From Tetmemena sp. SeJ-2015 (lineage: Eukaryota > Ciliophora > Spirotrichea > Sporadotrichida > Oxytrichidae): a DNA stretch of 64,000 nucleotides. The position numbers were made by a program, and so were the translations under genes. The stretch lies in assembly GCA_027382625.1 (NCBI GenBank), contig JAJKFJ010021811.1:186001-250000 (forward strand), given 5' to 3'. Positions 21,793 to 33,319 of the stretch are shown here, piece after piece. Each line of letters opens with the position of its first letter. Position 1 is the stretch's first letter. The notes under the pieces were generated by a model. The model had not been told where the DNA came from. It was given only the letters and a program-made list of their open reading frames with translations, and did no database searches.

Positions 21793-23433
21793 ATGCACTA
21801 GGAATTTATGAGCAGCGTCAATAACATATATCTGGCGCAGCCATCAGCAGCAGCACAGGCTAATACGACCACGCTTTAGTTTACTTCTTCCACTCAAGCA
21901 TAATCCTCCTCCCCCTCTTCTGGCTAAAATCACATCTCCCATGCGCAAAGTCAATAAAAATACTGTTTACGATCAATTTTAAGCTTGCTGGACTACATGA
22001 GTGATGGCATCTATGTCAAGAGAGACCCACTTTATCATGGCTACTCAAGATTTGACTATGAGCTGGTGGAGCTTGCCAATCAGAAAGAACTCAAGACTGA
22101 TTAGAAAAAGTAAGAATTACCATAAGTGTTTTTGCGTGTGTCTTAAAGTTAACTCTATAGTTGGGTACTTGATGACACTATTTACGAGAGCCTGTAGAGA
22201 AAGAGAACTCAGATCAGTATGGAGTACGAGAAAGACGTCGAGAAGAAGAGAGAACTTGAAAAGCAGTGCTTCGAGGCCATGAGAAAGTTATTTAAGATAG
22301 GTGAGCATAAAATGTTAAAGTTGAACAGCAGAGATGCCTCAGTGCAGGATGCAGTTGACTCTTTCATAAATTATAAGATCAACAGATACAAGGACAAGAT
22401 AACTTCAGCATCAATTTTAAAGTGATCTGATTGTATCTTAAGCAGTGAAAAGAATAAAGGGAGATCCCGTCTATGACTCTGAACTCATTCAATGTTAATC
22501 TTTAAAGTGAACTCATCAGAGAAGATGCCCTTGAGACTCAGTTCTTCATAAACAGCCTCACTGATAAAATCATTGACAGGCAGAGCTCATATCTTCATCC
22601 ATTTTTAATAAGACATTTTTAAGCTTCTTACTAGAGCCTTTCCGCTAGACATACATGCTCAAAGATTTGAAGAACGCTCTAACTGATGGATTTAATAACT
22701 CTAATCATCCCTTCTTTTTAATTCTAGGATTTGGAATACTGACTCCTGACTATTCCCGATTTTCTGGAGTGTCAAGCAATTTTGAAGAGGACCTCGCTCG
22801 CCAGCGCCGAGAGATGGAGCGCTACTATAGAATAGAGGATAAGATAAACGAGAACATGAAGGAAGAATTCAAAAATATACAGGTCACTGAGGGCGGTGCG
22901 AATCCAAAAGAGAGGATAGAGACCTACGAGTAAATGATATAGCAGGAGAGGAAGTCAGTTCAAAGAGCTATGATGACGACACAAGCAAGTCAATCCCAAA
23001 GTATACATTCTTATGTAGGAACTTTGTTCAATTCTAAATCTGAGGGAATCTAGCACGCGAATAGTTTCGGAAGCACTGAAGATGCTTTATATAGATAGAG
23101 GCAGGATAAAAACTAAGCCCAGAGAGAAGATGAGTACTTCACAGTTAAGCTCTCGTCCAGTCAGTCAAGCAAAACTCGTTCTTCTTCTTTGGACGACCAA
23201 TAATATGCCGCCTCTGGAATTGCTTCTCAAAATCCCAGCTAAACTCATTAGCAATAGTAACAGTAAATCCCCTTTTGGAAGAAGTTATTGTTCATGCCAG
23301 TCTACGGCTAAATGCTGAATGACCCTATCGCCATGCATCAGTACAAGCTACAGCAGATCAAGAGAACTCCAATTCATGTTCAGCAGCGCCCTCTAGCATA
23401 ATCTAATTTGAATGAAAACCGGAGGGAATGATA
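21793..23433 (+). CDS. Unrecognised coiled-coil protein, Gln-rich C-terminus
   Basis: From MHQEFMSSVNNIYLAQPS through a Ser/Gln region to LSLLDYMSDGIYVKRDPLYH, then an intron (GTAAGAATTACC..CTATAG) and WVLDDTIYESLQRKRTQISM. A charged coiled coil follows (EKDVEKKRELEKQCFEAMRK) and then DALETQFFINSLTDKIIDRQ, FEEDLARQRREMERYYR and a Gln-rich tail ending NLNENRRE with TGA. An earlier ATG at 21749 (MDSQGEPKEKS) may be the true start if one base is lost in the G-run near 21785. At least two IES candidates and two unresolved frame changes (near 22415 and 22640). No family recognised. Confidence 0.55.
22489..22516 (+). other. IES candidate, pointer TGAACTCAT (9 bp)
   Basis: TGAACTCAT occurs at 22480-22488 and 22508-22516. 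Removing the 28 nt gives GDPVYDSELIREDALETQFF in one frame; without removal the frame ends at TGA within the insert. Longest pointer seen in the window. Confidence 0.87.
22694..22732 (+). other. IES candidate, pointer GGATTT
   Basis: GGATTT at 22688-22693 and 22727-22732 flanks a 39-nt AT-rich, in-frame insert. Excision gives KNALTDGFGILTPDYSRFSG. No stop inside, so support is the 6-bp repeat and composition only. Confidence 0.6.
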
Positions 23434-23712
23434 TCTGATGAAAATCTTCTTCTACTATAAAAGAGCTGTTTCGAAACGAGAGTTTATGGCTAAAGTAATT
23501 TATATAAATTATGTGTTTGTGAGTGAATAGAGATTGTGTGTTATAAATTTGATAAAAATGCTAATGATCCCACTACTGATTTATTCTAAAAGTCTTAAAT
23601 TTAAAGTTAATAAATTGATCTTGGTGAGATTAAAGCTGTCAACTTCTTTGGCAGTAGAAGGATTTATAATATAGTGAAAGTGCTGCTATTATAATCTTTG
23701 ATTGAAATAAAA

Positions 23713-25350
23713 ATGTCTAATTCCAAGGAGATGATGAACAAGGCCTACATCGACCACAAGCTCGCTAGCATATTCGAGCCCATGGTCAACTAAATCCTCC
23801 AAGAGCAGCCTGGAGACACAGTAAGCCATTTCTTTCTCCCTATTGAAGAATAAAATGTCTATAATTATTATTGTCACTTGTAAATTGAAGAGACTAAGAG
23901 AAAGTGTAGATTGACTTCATGATAAAGTACTTGAAGGAGCACTACGGAAACAGACCCTCCAGTAAGTACAAATAAAGTTCTCTTTACTATCCTCTTATGA
24001 AACCATTTTGCATTCATACTTGCTAATAAGAGGCCATAAAAACTATACTTGACAGTCTTATAATTTCCTTTTAGTAAATGCAAACGAAAGAATAATACAC
24101 ACTTTATTATGAATGTATCTATCTATGTATGCGGGTCTAAATATAGGTATATTTTTAAGAATGGAGCTGGAGTTCTTGCGCTTTGAGACATAGAAGCTGA
24201 AGGATATGGTAGGAGTAAGTGATTAATTAAGTGAGAGACATGATTTATTTTTTCTGAACGGATTAAGAAAGCGCTGATCTCTAAACTTTTTCTCTTAGGA
24301 TGAAGATGAGGCCTCTGAAAACGAGTCCATCCCATCAGAGGAGGATGAATACATAGATGACTTGCCAGAGGTTATTCAGCAGACAAAGAAGAAGGGTCCT
24401 CGCACATCCGTTTCAGCAGAGGTCTTCGGCACATGGAACAAGAAGGGCGACTTCAAGGCTCCCTCATTTGAAAAATCATCAGAGGTCAAAGCAGCTCTAC
24501 AGAAGAGACTTGAGCAGGCTTTCATGTTCTCATGCCTCAACCCGCAGGAACTCGAGATAGTGCTCAACGCAATGCAGTATATAAAGAAACACCCGGGAGA
24601 TCTCATAATAAGAGAGGGAGATGATGGAGACAACCTATATGTGGTCGAGAGTGGAACGCTCACTTGCACCAAGCATTTCGTAAGAATCAATCAACTCTAA
24701 ATATCTTTGACACTCTCTATATCAATATAATGAAGAGGGTATTTAATTGGGCCCATCTATAGAAAGGCAATCCAGAGCCTACATTCTTGAAGGAGTACCA
24801 CCCAGGAGAAGCATTCGGAGAGCTCTCACTACTCTATAACGCACCTAGAGCAGCCACCATAGTCGCAAAAACTGAGGCCGAGCTCTGGTCCTTGGACAGA
24901 AACACCTTCAATCATATCGTGAAAGATGCAGCCTCCGAGAAGAGAGAGAAGTACGAAGAGTTCTTGAAGAAGGTGAGAATCTTACAAAACATGGATGAGT
25001 ACGAGAGAAGCAAGCTCGCTGATGCACTCAGAGAGAGCTGGTACAAGCCCGATGATTTTGTTATCAGAGAGGGAGAGGAGGGTCAAACTTTCTATCTCAT
25101 CATGAGTGGAACAGCAGTTGCAACGAAGACACTTGAACCTGGAAATGCACCAGTCGAGGTCTATAAATACCAACCTGGTGACTATTTCGGAGAAAGATCG
25201 CTGATGAAGAACGAGCCAAGAGCTGCAAACATTATCGCTACCTCAACGCTGCAAGTAGTTGCATTAGACCGCCATAGCTTCAAGAGACTCCTGGGACCCA
25301 TTGAAGATATTCTAAAGAGAAACCTCGCTCTCTATAAATAGTACTACTGA
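23713..25350 (+). CDS. cAMP/cGMP-dependent protein kinase regulatory subunit (PKA-R-like)
   Basis: Starts MSNSKEMMNKAYIDHKLASI. The docking/dimerisation helix pair continues VNQILQEQPGDT / IDFMIKYLKEHYGNRPS, then NANERMELEFLRFETQKLKD. The inhibitor segment is GPRTSVSAEVFGTW, with Ser at the pseudosubstrate site as in RII. Two tandem cyclic-nucleotide-binding domains follow, with phosphate-binding cassettes FGELSLLYNAPRAAT and FGERSLMKNEPRAAN. It ends NLALYKQYY and TGA. Introns: 23821-23909, 23962-24074, 24209-24298, 24680-24762, all GT..AG. One 69-nt IES candidate lies between ANER and MELEF. About 370 aa, the family's usual size. It holds the catalytic subunit inactive until cyclic nucleotide binds. 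In ciliates PKA tunes ciliary beating and may work with the neighbouring cNMP-gated channel gene. Confidence 0.93.
24094..24162 (+). other. IES candidate, pointer AAGAAT
   Basis: AAGAAT at 24088-24093 and 24157-24162 flanks 69 nt that put TGA in frame. Excision gives NANERMELEFLRFETQK, the expected linker after the docking domain of PKA-R. No GT..AG pair fits. Confidence 0.88.
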
Positions 25351-25750
25351 AAGAATTTAAACTACTGAGAAATAGAATGACAGCACTATGGATCTTATTG
25401 TTTTCTATAATGCTAGATGAATATACCAATAATTCCTAATAAGTTATTATTATTCAACACAACTCCATGGTGATAGAGATATATTTAAATTCACGATCAA
25501 ATATATAATCTAGACTATTGCTAACTTCGCGCTGCATAACATCAATTTTATACAGTGATGTCTTGTTTATTTTTGGAGAATTTCCTAACTCATTTTATTA
25601 AAACTTCATTTGGGCTTTTTAAATAGGTGAACATTTTGCATAACTTTAACTTTGAATGCTTGACTATTTTCATTCAGATCTTCCATTTTAAACTTGAACT
25701 GCTCTTATTTCTATGTATTCAGATCTTTTTGTAAGCTAACTGATAATAAT
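25351..25750. other. AT-rich intergenic region between convergent genes
   Basis: Lies between the 3' ends of the PKA-R gene and the minus-strand Ser/Gln-rich gene. High A+T, no sustained frame; nothing else recognised. Confidence 0.5.
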
Positions 25751-28309
25751 TCAAATATGAATTACGTAAAATAAACTTTTTTAACTTTGATTCTTCATTC
25801 TTACTAATCTTTCCTGCCTCGCTTTATCTGCTGCCCTCTCAGCTTCTTATTTCAGTATGCTGATACTCTTTCGTTAAAGCAAAGACCAAATATATGTTTA
25901 CCTGGCTTGCTCATTTTTCCTTTGAGTTTGCTCGTCTAAGATCTTATCCAGAGACTCCGCTAGGTGTCTCTTCACTCTCTATCTTCCAAGACTCTCTTCT
26001 CTGTCTTTCTGCTCATTAAACAGCCTTAGACCTTCCTAGAAGGTTACTCCCTCTTCTTAAGTGCGTGTGCTCTCACTCTAAAGTCTCTGTCTATTCAGGC
26101 TAATCTAACTCTTTAGAAAGTTGCCATGAGTAAACAGCATGCTTGATCTTTTCTCAGTGGAGTCATCTCTACTTAGTTAGAGAGCACTTTGAGTTCCTAT
26201 TTACCTATCTCCCGAAGTTAAAGGATAAAATTAAGAGGATGTGCTGCATCTTTGTGAAATTTCTATAATATTACATCTCTCTGTCCTTAACGACTTCTCT
26301 CACGTTCTTCATGCACAAATTTGAAATGATCTCCTGAGAAAGCATCAGCAATTGATAAGGACTCTTTCAGAAAGTTGTGGTTCTTTCTCTCTATGAAATT
26401 CTAGGTGCATACATTAATCTATTCGTCTGGTTTAGGGACTATTACTTAGGAAGTAGTGTTGAAATCTAGCAGAATATTCTTCTTTGGTTAACTAAATATG
26501 ATTGCACTTTTAAAATACACAACTGTTTGGGATCATTTTAGAGTGCTTATTAAATGGTTAAGGGCCTTTGATCTTTTCAGATTGATCTTTCCTAGAGGGC
26601 CATTACACCTTAGAAACTAAGGCCATGGGTTTATCTGTTAACATTTGACTAGTTGAACTGTCTTTTTCTATCTGCAGCACCTCCTTAATATCTTTGACTA
26701 TAGGCTCAACTGATTTCTTGTAGCCTAACTTTCCATTCAGAATTTTTGAACTTGTAAGACCACTCATCTTAGAAATTAAAAGTCTATAGAAAATGAAAGT
26801 CTTGACGATTAGAGGATTTGTGATTATACTTCTTTAGCTCTGATAACCGCCCTAGTCTTGCCTTCTATCATCAACCGTCAGTCCATCTTTACTCCTATCT
26901 TTCTCAATTGTAAACTGCCCACTCAAGCTCCTATCTCTAGGGTCTTTACTCTCTCCTCCTACTCTGGCTGTCATACTTCCTCTTCTATTTAATTCCTTAT
27001 TCTCACTAATAAGAGAACTATTACTCGCTCTACTGGCTGAGCGCTCATAGATCAATCTGATGTTGTCGTTATCTCCCAGTGAGAGGCAGCTGTAATTTTT
27101 CATGTTGTGGCTAACCTTTTTCCCAAAATGGTTCTTCACAGTTTCTGATTCTTACTAAAGCAGAAATTGAATGATGCAATAAGATAATTATAAGAGAGAA
27201 GTATATAGAAATTAAGTTCTGACTTCAATGTTCTAGGATTGAGTTGAACATAAGGAAGCTCTTTTTAAAGCTTTATCTGCGGATGATTGGGCAGAAGCTG
27301 AGCGGAATATGTTTGGCTTAGGTCTTCCTTTGCAATCAATCATTAAATAATAATTGAGATACTATGAAATCAAGATAGAAAATCTCATTAGATGCGAGAG
27401 ATGGAGATTGATACTCCTTATTCTACACTCCTTTCGTTCTTGGCTATTGCTAAAGCCCTCGCGAATATTACTGCTCTTTTAAAATTCCCATGGCTGTCTT
27501 TGATCTATCCTGTACCGATCTCTCCCTGTTTTGAACCTCTATGCTGAACTGATTTCTTAAAGACCCATTTTAAGAACGATCAACTACAGCTGTGGCTAAA
27601 CCAGCATTACTAGTATTGGCAGTACTATTGAGCTACTTGCTTAATGTTTGCAGTGCAAGTATTTGCTAATTTCTCTAGATGGATGATACTCTCTCAATCT
27701 CACTCTTTGACTAATTCTTATTGATCGATTATGGAAAAGCTAAAATTAAGAGAAAATAATGTTCATAGATTACTGGTGTTAGAAAGTATTTTAACCTATT
27801 GCAGTATTCTAGGTCGTAACTTAGATTGTAGAGCCCAAAATATTTTAAGTGGTGGTGGTGTTATTGTTGTTGTTCTTGGTAGTCATTCCACCTATTGAAT
27901 TTAAATTGGCTGTTTAGTTTAGGGAAATACGAGTGGAGTTCCTTGCACTAGTTAAGTCCGCAGCTGCATGTTCTCCATTATGAAATTTCAAAGTCTCCAC
28001 GAAAAATAAGTTCTCCTTGGACCTCATCATCATCCTACTTATCAAATTAATTAAATCTATGCAAACTCTTTTTCTTCTACTTTCATTGTTGGACTTGAGG
28101 AATTGATTTTTTGAATTGAGGCTTGCATTCTAACTCTACTTGGCACTTTGATGGCCAAGTCCACTAATCGTAGTAGCAGTCTTGTAAGTCTAATTCTTCA
28201 AGTTATAATCAGAGCCCAGATTTTGAAGCTTCGGTTTGAAAAGATTTTACTTTTCAAAGGCCGTGCTAGTAATTCCTTGGGCGGAGGGCTTGTGTTGTAA
28301 GGTCTACAT
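25751..28309 (-). CDS. Unrecognised Ser/Gln/Asn-rich protein with coiled-coil C-terminus
   Basis: Starts MQTLQHKPSAQGITSTAFEK. It contains an Asn/Thr run (TKNNNNNTTTTQNILG), Ser/Arg-rich segments (FSIEVQNRERSVQDRSKTAM; SKDPRDRSLSGQFTIEKDRS), KILNGKLGYKKSVEPIVKDI, and a charged coiled coil near the end (SLGRQRVKRHLAESLDKILD; EAERAADKARQERLVRMKN) before TGA. Several frame changes occur; a GTAAACAT..GAAAG unit near 25900 may be an intron. Composition suggests a largely disordered protein with a helical end, perhaps cytoskeletal. No family recognised. Confidence 0.5.
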
Positions 28310-28352
28310 TTAAAATTAACTCGAGTTCTAATGTGTCTAGTAAAAAGAGAAG

Positions 28353-28511
28353 GGGAGGGGAAGAAGTGCACCTCCCGCCCTTTTATGGTAAAAATAGCTC
28401 GAAAATCGCTCTATTTAGGCTGAATGGGCAAAAATGCAAAAATTAAAGTTTTTTGACCTTCTAAATTTCTTGAGGTGAAATTTCATGATTTCAATTTCTT
28501 CAAAAATTCAC
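28353..28511 (+). repeat. Left arm of terminal inverted repeat
   Basis: Begins GGGGAGGGGAAGAAGTGCAC on the plus strand. It pairs with the right arm at 29020-29180, whose complement begins with a run of Gs followed by ACGGAAGTGCAC. Mismatches are scattered, so the arms are old or have diverged. Confidence 0.75.
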
Positions 28512-29019
28512 TAAAATATGGTTTCAAGTCAAATTTACCATTAAAATAATATTTTAACATAATATAGGCAAATTTAGGCAGATAAATTGACCAGTATTTT
28601 AAGCAAGATCTACAATACTCGCCACAGATAGAGGCTATAAGTTATATCTACATAGTATTTAATATTGAGTTTTTTACGTCTTCAACATAGAGAATTTTCC
28701 TGAATTTATTACTGAAAAGAACATATGAAAGTTAAGTTCAAAGTCAAAGATAATTTCATCTATTGCAGTATTTGGCTTTCTTATCTCGACTTTAAACAAA
28801 GAGATGATCTCGCTAATTCTATTTTATAAAGATAGTAATGCTTTAATTACGATTTTGATAATAGCATTTAAACTTCTTGGGAATTAATTGCAGAACTTCT
28901 CCCACCTATTTTTTATAAAAAATTTCTTAGGCTCACTATTTTGAAGAAAAATATATAGGGGTTCCCAAAAACATGAAAGCATTCATCAAAATTAGACTTA
29001 ATAACAAAAAAATAGAACA

Positions 29020-29180
29020 TTTTTGAAAAAAAATGAAATCATAAAATTTCACCCTCAAGGAAATTTCGAAGGTCAAAAACTCTTAATTTTTTGGCATTTT
29101 TGGCCCATTTCGGCCTACATGGACGATTTTGGGGCTATTTTGACCATAAAAAGGGGGGGAGGTGCACTTCCGTCCCCCCC
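29020..29180 (-). repeat. Right arm of terminal inverted repeat
   Basis: Inverted copy of 28353-28511. Its outer end is GGAGGTGCACTTCCGT followed by a C-run on the plus strand. Confidence 0.75.
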
Positions 29181-29183
29181 CCA

Positions 29184-29647
29184 GAAATAAAATGTTATTT
29201 TTATTTAGTAGCCCTAAATCGAAAAGAGACTACTCTAAGTATTGCGCTTTAATTGGGAGTTCTGGAGAGGAGAAAGTTTCGAAAGATTGCCAAAGGTGGG
29301 AGATGCCTGCTGTCGACTGCCATTTAGGATTGAAAGGTTATTCAAAGAGGAGATTTGAGTTTAATTGGGTTTCAGAGGAGTTTACTGCATATTTATTGAG
29401 CTCCTTGGAGAAATGAAGTAATTTTAAGGACTTTTATTCTGAGCTTTCATTTTGCTGACTTAAGTTCTGATTTTATTATGACCCGTTTATTTGCCCAATT
29501 AAAATTAATTCAGAATTTCACAACTTGTGGGAGATTCATCGATGAAAAAAGTGGACAAAAAAAACATAGTGAAATAGAAATTTTACTGAAATTAAATTTA
29601 GTTAGACTTTAAAAGCTTCTAAAATTGAGTCTAGTTTAGGAATAAGT
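29184..29647. other. Intergenic region with one weak + ORF
   Basis: Just outside the inverted-repeat element. An ORF from 29191 to the TGA at 29414 would give MLFLFSSPKSKRDYSKYCAL and about 75 aa, but it has no recognised domain and is flanked by AT-rich DNA. I see nothing else. Confidence 0.4.
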
Positions 29648-32600
29648 TCAATTTCTCGCATAATCCCTGTTCCTCTGGTTTTATCCGCTTTAAACTATTT
29701 CACTTTCTTCTTCTTCCTCTCCATCATCATCCTCTTCATCTATACTCTCCTCATTATCTTCTTCTTCCTCATCCTAATCTAGATCTTGCTGTCCTTACAT
29801 CAACTCTTGATCACTCATGTTCTCGAGTTCCTCATCAGGATTTTCACAGCTTAGTGTATCTTAGGGATTTCTAGCAACCCTCGACACTTGTGAAATGTTA
29901 TTGACCATAAACTGAGGTGTATTAAGCTAATTGCCATTCGCAGATTGCTACTGTTACTACTAAATAGATTACTGCTGCATCAATTGACTTTATAGAATTT
30001 GATGCTGCTGCCGCTATTGATTGATGTTTTACATGAGCAGTTATTAATATTAGCTTTGCTGCTGAAGTAGAGCTTACTGTTACTGTTGCGTGAGATTTTG
30101 CAAGTTAGCTGAGTTTATTTGCATCAAAAGCTGCTATTGCTGCTAGAGCTAGTACTGATGTTGCTACTGCAGGCTCTTTGCTTGCTCCTATCTCTTCTTA
30201 TTTACGAAGAACTAGAGCTGCTCCTGATAGAGATGATTCGACTGATCTTGCGACTGCCTGCGCCGATTTTTCACGCTCGCTATAAAGGTATCAGAGAATA
30301 TTAAAGAGGGGCTGTCTTACGGACGAAAAAGTCTTATCTTAAGTTTCTGATAAGTTTATCAGGAACTGTCCTAACAGAGCTCTCATCATAATACATCTCA
30401 ATCTTCTCATCTAACTCTCGTCTTAGATTCAATTTTGTGTCATCAACCAGCCCCTCGTCAGTAGCAACATCATCGTCTCGCTTCTAAAAGATTTATGGAT
30501 TAATTGCGAGAGTAATTTACTGTATCTCTCAGTTATGCAAATTCACCACTAAAACCCAAAAGTGACTCTGGTACGAGTAGAAAGGGTACCCTCGCTCCTT
30601 TCTTCTGGTTTTAATTTTGGTACAAAATGATCTCTGAGAAATACCTCTCCCGATTCATTTTCTTATCACTGCTGTTACTTCTGATTTTCCTCAAGCTATT
30701 ACGGTTCCTTGAGGAGCTTAATGAATTTTCTCTAGTCGATTGGGCTTACTAGCTCGAAGATAAGTTATTCAAAGTAGGATCTTGGAATTGAACATTTTAC
30801 TACACTCTTCTCCTTGTAAGGTTCTCTTAAGATGAAGGTGGATGATACTATTGATGATGGTTGGATCTCATCTAAGCCATCATTTGCTAGGATTGATCTA
30901 AAATGTCAAATAAAGAATGAGGTCTTACTTCTATCCCTAATGATGTTTTCTGATAAAGATAAAGGGTTCTCTGCTTGGAAAGGAATCAGCCCAAGAAGAT
31001 TAGATCTCTTCGGAGTATCATTTTCAATCTCTTCATCAATTTATCGCTTTCTCTCTTCTGCTCCTTGTGGACCCAGCTGCTCTAAGAATTTATATCCAAA
31101 TAAGAAATTTACCTTTGCTCTAAAGTTCCTCAGACAGCAAATCATCAACTTCTTGCTTTATCAATTCATCAGCAAGAATGTCTTTAGAGGCTTTCTTTTG
31201 CTTCCCTTTCCCTCAATTACTTTAAACATTTTTGTTTTGAACCTACTTGCTCTTTTTAATTACTTTCTATTTGTTTTGAATCTTCTACTTTAAATCCTTT
31301 TTGGATTCGTTTTGTTCCACTTCAAGATCCTCAACCTTCACAATATTCTTTATGCTCTTCCCTTTCACCAAAACTGGGAGCTTTGCTTATTCATTCTTGT
31401 GATCAGCTTTTGGAATTTGCTATTTCTTTGTCTTCTTATTTTCTTATACTTTAGGAAGGCTACTTTCAAAGCTATTTGGATCCATAATCACTTGGACTCC
31501 TTCATTTAGTGATCCATAGATATCATAGTTGGCAGCTTGTTTATGAGGTAAAGTCTTGGAACGAGACCTAGATTTAGATTGCTTCTTTGGCTTATCAGCC
31601 TCCTTTTGACTCTTTTTACTTATTAATTCTCTCTAACTTGCACTATTCTCTAGCGAATCGTCAAACTAGTTTTAGCATTCTCTACTTTAAGGTTTTGCTT
31701 TTTCATTTTTGCACTGTCTTCCCCTTTTCTTAACTTCTGGCTTCTTTTACAAAAGATTAATCGGGGATTCCGATTTCACTATAAGACTCCCACTTTATCT
31801 CTTATTATGAGTTTAGACCTTACTTTTAGAAGTAGAGTCACTATCTAGCTTGCGTCTTTTCAGGGTTTGCAGCTCATCAAGTATAATTAACAATAGAAAT
31901 TATTATCTTAAACATCCCTGGTCAAAAACTCTAAGAGATACATTTTATCCATCTCTTTACCGCCAAAGAGAGTTTAAGTGGATACTTCACAGCCAAAGCT
32001 ACTGACTCTCCCTCTTGGTGCTCTTCTACCTCTCTTATGATATGAAAATTGGTCTTGTATCTTCTACTATTATTCTATTTTCCTTTTCTCTAATTCCTCA
32101 TCCTAGGCTTTAGTAGAAACCTTTTTCCTTCCTCTTTAAATTTGTTGATTAACTTTTTATTTCACTTCTTTCTTGCTACCAATCTCTTTACTGCTCCTTG
32201 TTTTTTTATTCTAAGACTCTTCTTGCAAGTTCTAGTCTCCTTTCTTTTTCACTTTATCGCTTTTTTGTGTAAATTGTTCACTGTTATTTTACAAGCTAAA
32301 GATTTTGGTGTCAGTAGAGCTATTTGAAAATATTGAAGCATTTGAAACCAAGGGACTCTCATAGTTGTTTTGATCCTCAAAATGGACCTACTTGTTTTAA
32401 TTATTCTTTTGCGATGCGTTAGGTTGAAAGGAAGACTAAAGAAGAACCTTAGATTTGTCTATCTCTATTATAGATTTGTCTCTCGCGCCATACTTTTAAC
32501 TCTACTTGCTAGATATCTTCTCCTTCAAAGCTTTTTTCTTATCCTCTTTGATTTGTCTTTTCTTAAGTTTAGGTTCCTCACTTTTCGATCTTTTGCTATT

Positions 32601-33012
32601 GGTATCTTTAACTTCTAATTAAGTCTATCTCTCTTCTTGAGAAATAAGTGGTAACTGCCTATGATGCTTTCAAATCCGCTCTTTGCGATTGGGTTTGAGC
32701 CACTAGCTTATTCACCTTCCCTTAGAGCCTAGGGTTAATTTAGACTTATTAGCTTTGGGGCTTTTTTGCCTTCTTGGGTCGATATTCATCCTAGAGACGG
32801 GAGGGTTTAGATCTAGAGCGACTCGTTCTCTAGATTTTTGAATCTTCTTCTGAGTCCAATTTATCTTTCCTGTGGTCTTTCTTACCCCAGATCGAATCCA
32901 GCTTCTTGAGTGCTCTTTCTTACTTGCTTAGAGTCAGTTACCTTCCTCTATTTGCAGAAGTTCCATCATTCGTAGAACAGGCTTCGTCCAAAGGACTACC
33001 AGCTATCAACAT
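29648..33012 (-). CDS. Large disordered Lys/Ser/Gln-rich protein with acidic C-terminus
   Basis: Starts MLIAGSPLDEACSTNDGTSA. An RS/KS-rich part follows (KKLDSIWGKKDHRKDKLDSE; RTSRSRSKPSRLQDEYRPKK), a Lys-rich part (KPKKQSKSRSRSKTLPHKQA; KDLKQKIQNKQKVIKKSK), an Asn/Ser region (SRNRNSLRKIRSNSSDKKMN), VATDEGLVDDTKLNLRREL, long poly-Gln stretches near 30.0-30.2 kb, and an acidic end (QDEEEEDNEESIDEEDDDGE) before SGQNQRNRDYARN and TGA. At least five frame changes, so many IESs or errors are unresolved. Alternating basic and acidic blocks with poly-Q suggest a nuclear/chromatin protein; no domain confirms it. Confidence 0.5.
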
Positions 33013-33319
33013 TGTCAAACTTTTTCTTTTTTAATACTGCAAAACAAAGGAAATGGAAATTAAGGCGGGATAAAGCGAAATCCATACGAAAATTATTTAA
33101 TAAAAAAATTGAATCCACAGTTAAATGAATGCTTTATAGAGGTATTGGTAAATGATTGGAGAAAGAAATTTAAATTTGAAGAAACAAAGACCATAGATAA
33201 TCAGGAAAATTCATGGGGACTAGATTTGAAGTGGATTAAGCTTCTCACTTTGTTGAGGAATCACTTCGGGATTGATGAATTATTGGTCCCCTTCGTTTCT
33301 GGCTGGCTTTTGAGGAAAT
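33013..33319. other. Short intergenic region
   Basis: Between the 5' end of the Lys-rich gene and the 3' end of the next minus-strand gene. A + frame runs from about 33109 into the next gene but starts without ATG and has no recognised feature. Confidence 0.4.

Larger units (their letters stand above)
28353..29180. mobile_element. Non-coding element with ~160-bp terminal inverted repeats (MITE-like)
   Basis: The left arm (about 28353-28511) and the right arm (about 29020-29180) are inverted copies at roughly 80% identity over about 160 bp by eye. Both start with a G-rich tract then AAGTGCACCTCC, include ATGGT.AAAATAG and TTTTTGACCTTC.AAATTTC, and run on to GATTTCA...TTCAAAAAT. The ~510-bp centre is AT-rich with no open frame, so any transposition would need a transposase in trans. 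The element lies upstream of the 25.8-28.3 kb gene. In a germline genome such an element would be expected to be eliminated in the soma. I cannot define a target-site duplication because the ends lie in G/C runs. Confidence 0.75.

Noticed and set aside
29194..29416. Plus-strand ORF next to the inverted-repeat element
   Set aside because: About 75 aa, no recognised domain, AT-rich surroundings; left as a note in the intergenic entry.
29700..30200. Poly-GAA/CAG stretches as expanded microsatellites
   Set aside because: On the minus strand they encode acidic and poly-Gln blocks continuous with the flanking protein frame.
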